DNA of 41,510 bases, taken from DAOUBP01 sp034432655 (GTDB taxonomy: Bacteria > Chloroflexota > Anaerolineae > CG2-30-64-16). Positions 39,717-41,510 of this stretch are shown here, one piece after another (position 1 is the first letter of the stretch; each line of letters starts with the position of its first letter). Where the stretch lies: NCBI GenBank assembly GCA_034432655.1, contig DAOUBP010000037.1, forward strand, positions 1 through 41,510, given 5' to 3'. The notes beneath the pieces are model-generated. The model searched no databases, had not been told where the DNA came from, and worked only from the letters and a program-made list of their open reading frames with translations. A program made the translations under genes and the position numbers.

Positions 39717-41408
39717 ATGAAATCCTCAGCCCCCCACTTCCTGCTGACGCTCATTTTGCTTTTATACCTTGTCCTCGGCACGTTGTTCGCCGTCTACACC
39801 CCGCCGTGGCAAGCGCCCGATGAACCGGCCCACTACAATTACGTGCGCTACGTGGCGGAGAAGGGGCAGTTCCCTGTGTTGCATATGGGGGACTATCCCC
39901 ACGCGTATCTGGAGCAGATCAAGGCCGCGCACTTTCCTGCCGACATGAGCATCGAGCCGATCCGTTATGAGTTTCATCAGCCGCCCCTTTACTACGCGTT
40001 GCTGGCGCCGATCTACGGGCTGACCGCGGGCCGGTTGATCGCCTTGCGGCTTGTCTCTGTGCTCTTAGGGGCCGGGATCGTCGTGTTTGCCTACGCGATC
40101 GGCCGCTGTGTCTGGCATGAGAATCCGGATGTCGGGGCCCGTCCCGCTGCAGAGCGCCCCACCCGGGTGCGGCGTCCGGCTGTCCCTGTCCCCGATGGCG
40201 CCGCAGGCAGCGTGGGGGGCTGGCATCCCAGCTCGGCTCTGGCGCTGGCCGCCGCAGCGTTCGTCGCGTTCCTGCCCCAGCATCTGGCCACCGTTTCTCA
40301 AGTCGGCAACGATGTGCTGGCGGAGTTGTTGCTGGCAGCCGCCTTGTATGTTTTGTTGCGGCGGATGACCGGAGGAAGGCGGCAGATTGCAGAAGGAAGA
40401 TTGCAAGGCGCAGAAAGAAGGTTGCAGATTGCCGAAGAAAGATCGCAGACGAAATTTTCCATCGTCCTCGGTTTTCTCCTCGGCTTGATCCTGATCACCA
40501 AAACCACCGCTTATATCGCCTTGCCGTTGGCCGTCGGCGTGTTGAGCTGGCAGTGGTGGCAGGAAAAGGCCCGCCCGCGCCGCGTTTTGGCCGAGGCCGC
40601 GGCCTTTTTCCTCCCGCTTATACTCATCGCCCTGCCATGGTACGCGCGCAACCTTTCGCTCTACGGCTGGCCGGATTTTCTGGGCCTGCAGCGACACGAT
40701 GCCATCGTTGTGGGCCAGTTGCGGGCCTCCGATTTCATCACGCAAAACGGTTGGGCTGTTTACTGGCGCCGGGCCGTGGAATGGACATTCAAAAGCTTTT
40801 GGGGGGTTTTCGGCTGGATGGGGGCCTGGCTGGACAGCCGGGTCTACTTCGCGCTAGCCCTGCTGAGCGGGCTGACGGTGGCCGGGTTTGGGTGGCGCAC
40901 TGTGAATTGTAGATCAGGGGTTGAGAATCCCAGATTGAAGACTGGAGAGGGCAGAGGGCGGCTTGTTCTTGTGTTTTCGGCCCTGTTCACGTTCTTAGCT
41001 TATGTCTGGTACAACACGCAGTTTCTGCAGCATCAGGGGCGCTATCTCTTCACCGCACTGATCCCGATTGCGCTGGTGTTTGCGGCCGGATGGGATACCG
41101 TGGCCAGGCCGGGTGTGGGACGCTGGTTGGCCGGTGGGCTGGTCGTCCTGGCGGCCGGCATAGCTGTTTGGGGTGTATCAAGCGGCACCGGCCTGCCCAA
41201 ATGGCCGATAGCGATCACGCTCACCACAGCCGTCGGTGTGTTCTTGCTTGATCTGGCGCTGACGCTGTTGACGCGCTACAAAAGCGGGCGCCCGGCGGTG
41301 GAGCGGGCGTTCGGGATTTTGCGGGCGGCCGCGCTGGCTTTCCCATATGCTTTTTTGGTGATCGTTGCGCTGTACGCTTTGTTCGGTGCTATTGTGCCGC
41401 AGCTGTGA
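39717..41408 (+). CDS. Multi-spanning membrane glycosyltransferase (GT39/ArnT or DUF2142-like)
   Basis: The 563-residue membrane protein has about eleven to thirteen helices. The first extracytoplasmic loop YTPPWQAPDEPAHYNYVRY (about 22-40) has the D-E/H pattern of GT-C glycosyltransferases that use polyprenyl-phosphate sugars, and HQPPLYYALLAPIYG follows near 87. Residues about 222-245 are encoded by ten 7-bp units and read as a charged heptad repeat (RRQIAEG, RLQGAER, RLQIAEE), probably a cytoplasmic coiled coil. The frame can also start at a GTG overlapping the ftsK stop, but ATG 39717 directly precedes the first helix. Substrate unknown. Confidence 0.82.
   Translation: MKSSAPHFLLTLILLLYLVLGTLFAVYTPPWQAPDEPAHYNYVRYVAEKGQFPVLHMGDYPHAYLEQIKAAHFPADMSIEPIRYEFHQPPLYYALLAPIYGLTAGRLIALRLVSVLLGAGIVVFAYAIGRCVWHENPDVGARPAAERPTRVRRPAVPVPDGAAGSVGGWHPSSALALAAAAFVAFLPQHLATVSQVGNDVLAELLLAAALYVLLRRMTGGRRQIAEGRLQGAERRLQIAEERSQTKFSIVLGFLLGLILITKTTAYIALPLAVGVLSWQWWQEKARPRRVLAEAAAFFLPLILIALPWYARNLSLYGWPDFLGLQRHDAIVVGQLRASDFITQNGWAVYWRRAVEWTFKSFWGVFGWMGAWLDSRVYFALALLSGLTVAGFGWRTVNCRSGVENPRLKTGEGRGRLVLVFSALFTFLAYVWYNTQFLQHQGRYLFTALIPIALVFAAGWDTVARPGVGRWLAGGLVVLAAGIAVWGVSSGTGLPKWPIAITLTTAVGVFLLDLALTLLTRYKSGRPAVERAFGILRAAALAFPYAFLVIVALYALFGAIVPQL
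40382..40451. repeat. 7-bp-periodic array, ten units, inside the GT-C glycosyltransferase
   Basis: Ten consecutive 7-mers of the type GCAGATT/GCAGAAG/GAAGATT run from 40382 to 40451 without interruption. Because 7 is coprime to 3, three units encode seven codons, giving a seven-residue protein period. Confidence 0.9.
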
Positions 41409-41510
41409 GGTGGGGCGAACTTATGAAAGTTAAGAATTTATTCCGGTAATGGGCGAAGCGGCTCGTCACTGACGGCCGCACGACCATGAATGGATCGTGC
41501 TACCGAGCAG
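41409..41510. other. 3' end of window, no gene, GGTAGC-type hairpin (inverted copy)
   Basis: Beyond the last gene the only structure seen is the hairpin at 41478-41500: GCACGA, CCA, loop TGAA, TGG, a bulged A, TCGTGC, followed by TACC (complement of GGTA). It is the reverse-complement counterpart of the element at 57-87. Confidence 0.6.

Overview
The window is GC-rich (roughly 60 percent or more by eye), gene-dense DNA that best fits a chromosomal segment of a Chloroflexota bacterium (Anaerolineae/Caldilineae-like). This placement is inference. It rests on the Cys-rich dipeptide-type ABC proteins, a receiver-DUF309 protein, a proline/threonine-linked membrane protein of a type I associate with that phylum, and many short 7- or 8-bp-periodic repeats at gene junctions. 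I see no rRNA, tRNA, CRISPR array, transposase or phage module.

Layout. 1-371: gene-free DNA with a cluster of stem-loops. 372-3430 (+): an N-acyltransferase, an adenylate-forming acyl ligase and an acyl carrier protein, an acyl-activation and transfer module. 3501-5411: an EamA exporter (-) and an ornithine cyclodeaminase-family enzyme (+). 5547-10277 (-): a complete branched-chain amino-acid ABC importer (livJ-H-M-G-F order) with a strong promoter and a terminator-like attenuator after the binding protein. 10689-18331 (-): rubrerythrin, glpK, glpA, glpB, glpC and a ketopantoate-reductase-family gene, an anaerobic glycerol/glycerol-3-phosphate operon; plsY lies just upstream (18543-19181). 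19252-25598 (-): a hybrid ABC operon described below. 26022-28467 (+): asnS and a MraY/WecA-family phosphoglycosyltransferase. 28512-35688 (-): two GT2 glycosyltransferases flanking an MBL-fold hydrolase, a HEAT-repeat protein, a membrane protein, purine nucleoside phosphorylase, XerC/D recombinase, Ogt and a small membrane protein. 36215-41408 (+): receiver-DUF309 protein, FtsK/SpoIIIE translocase and a multi-spanning glycosyltransferase.

The most unusual system is the hybrid ABC operon. Its first product is one lipoprotein carrying a polar-amino-acid binding domain (SBP_bac_3) fused to a dipeptide-type binding domain (SBP_bac_5) whose sequence is circularly permuted: the normal N-terminal segment is at the C-terminus. 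It is followed by DppB and DppC permeases, then a GlnP-type permease and a GlnQ-type ATPase. The order reads as a dipeptide module nested inside an amino-acid importer operon. No DppD/DppF ATPase is present.

A second theme is repeats. Arrays with 7- or 8-bp periods, several arranged as inverted pairs, sit in operon spacers and also inside the coding frames of glpA and the last glycosyltransferase; a 12-bp array ending in a 28-bp palindrome lies inside glpB. The window starts and ends with inverted copies of one hairpin that differ by a compensatory base pair.
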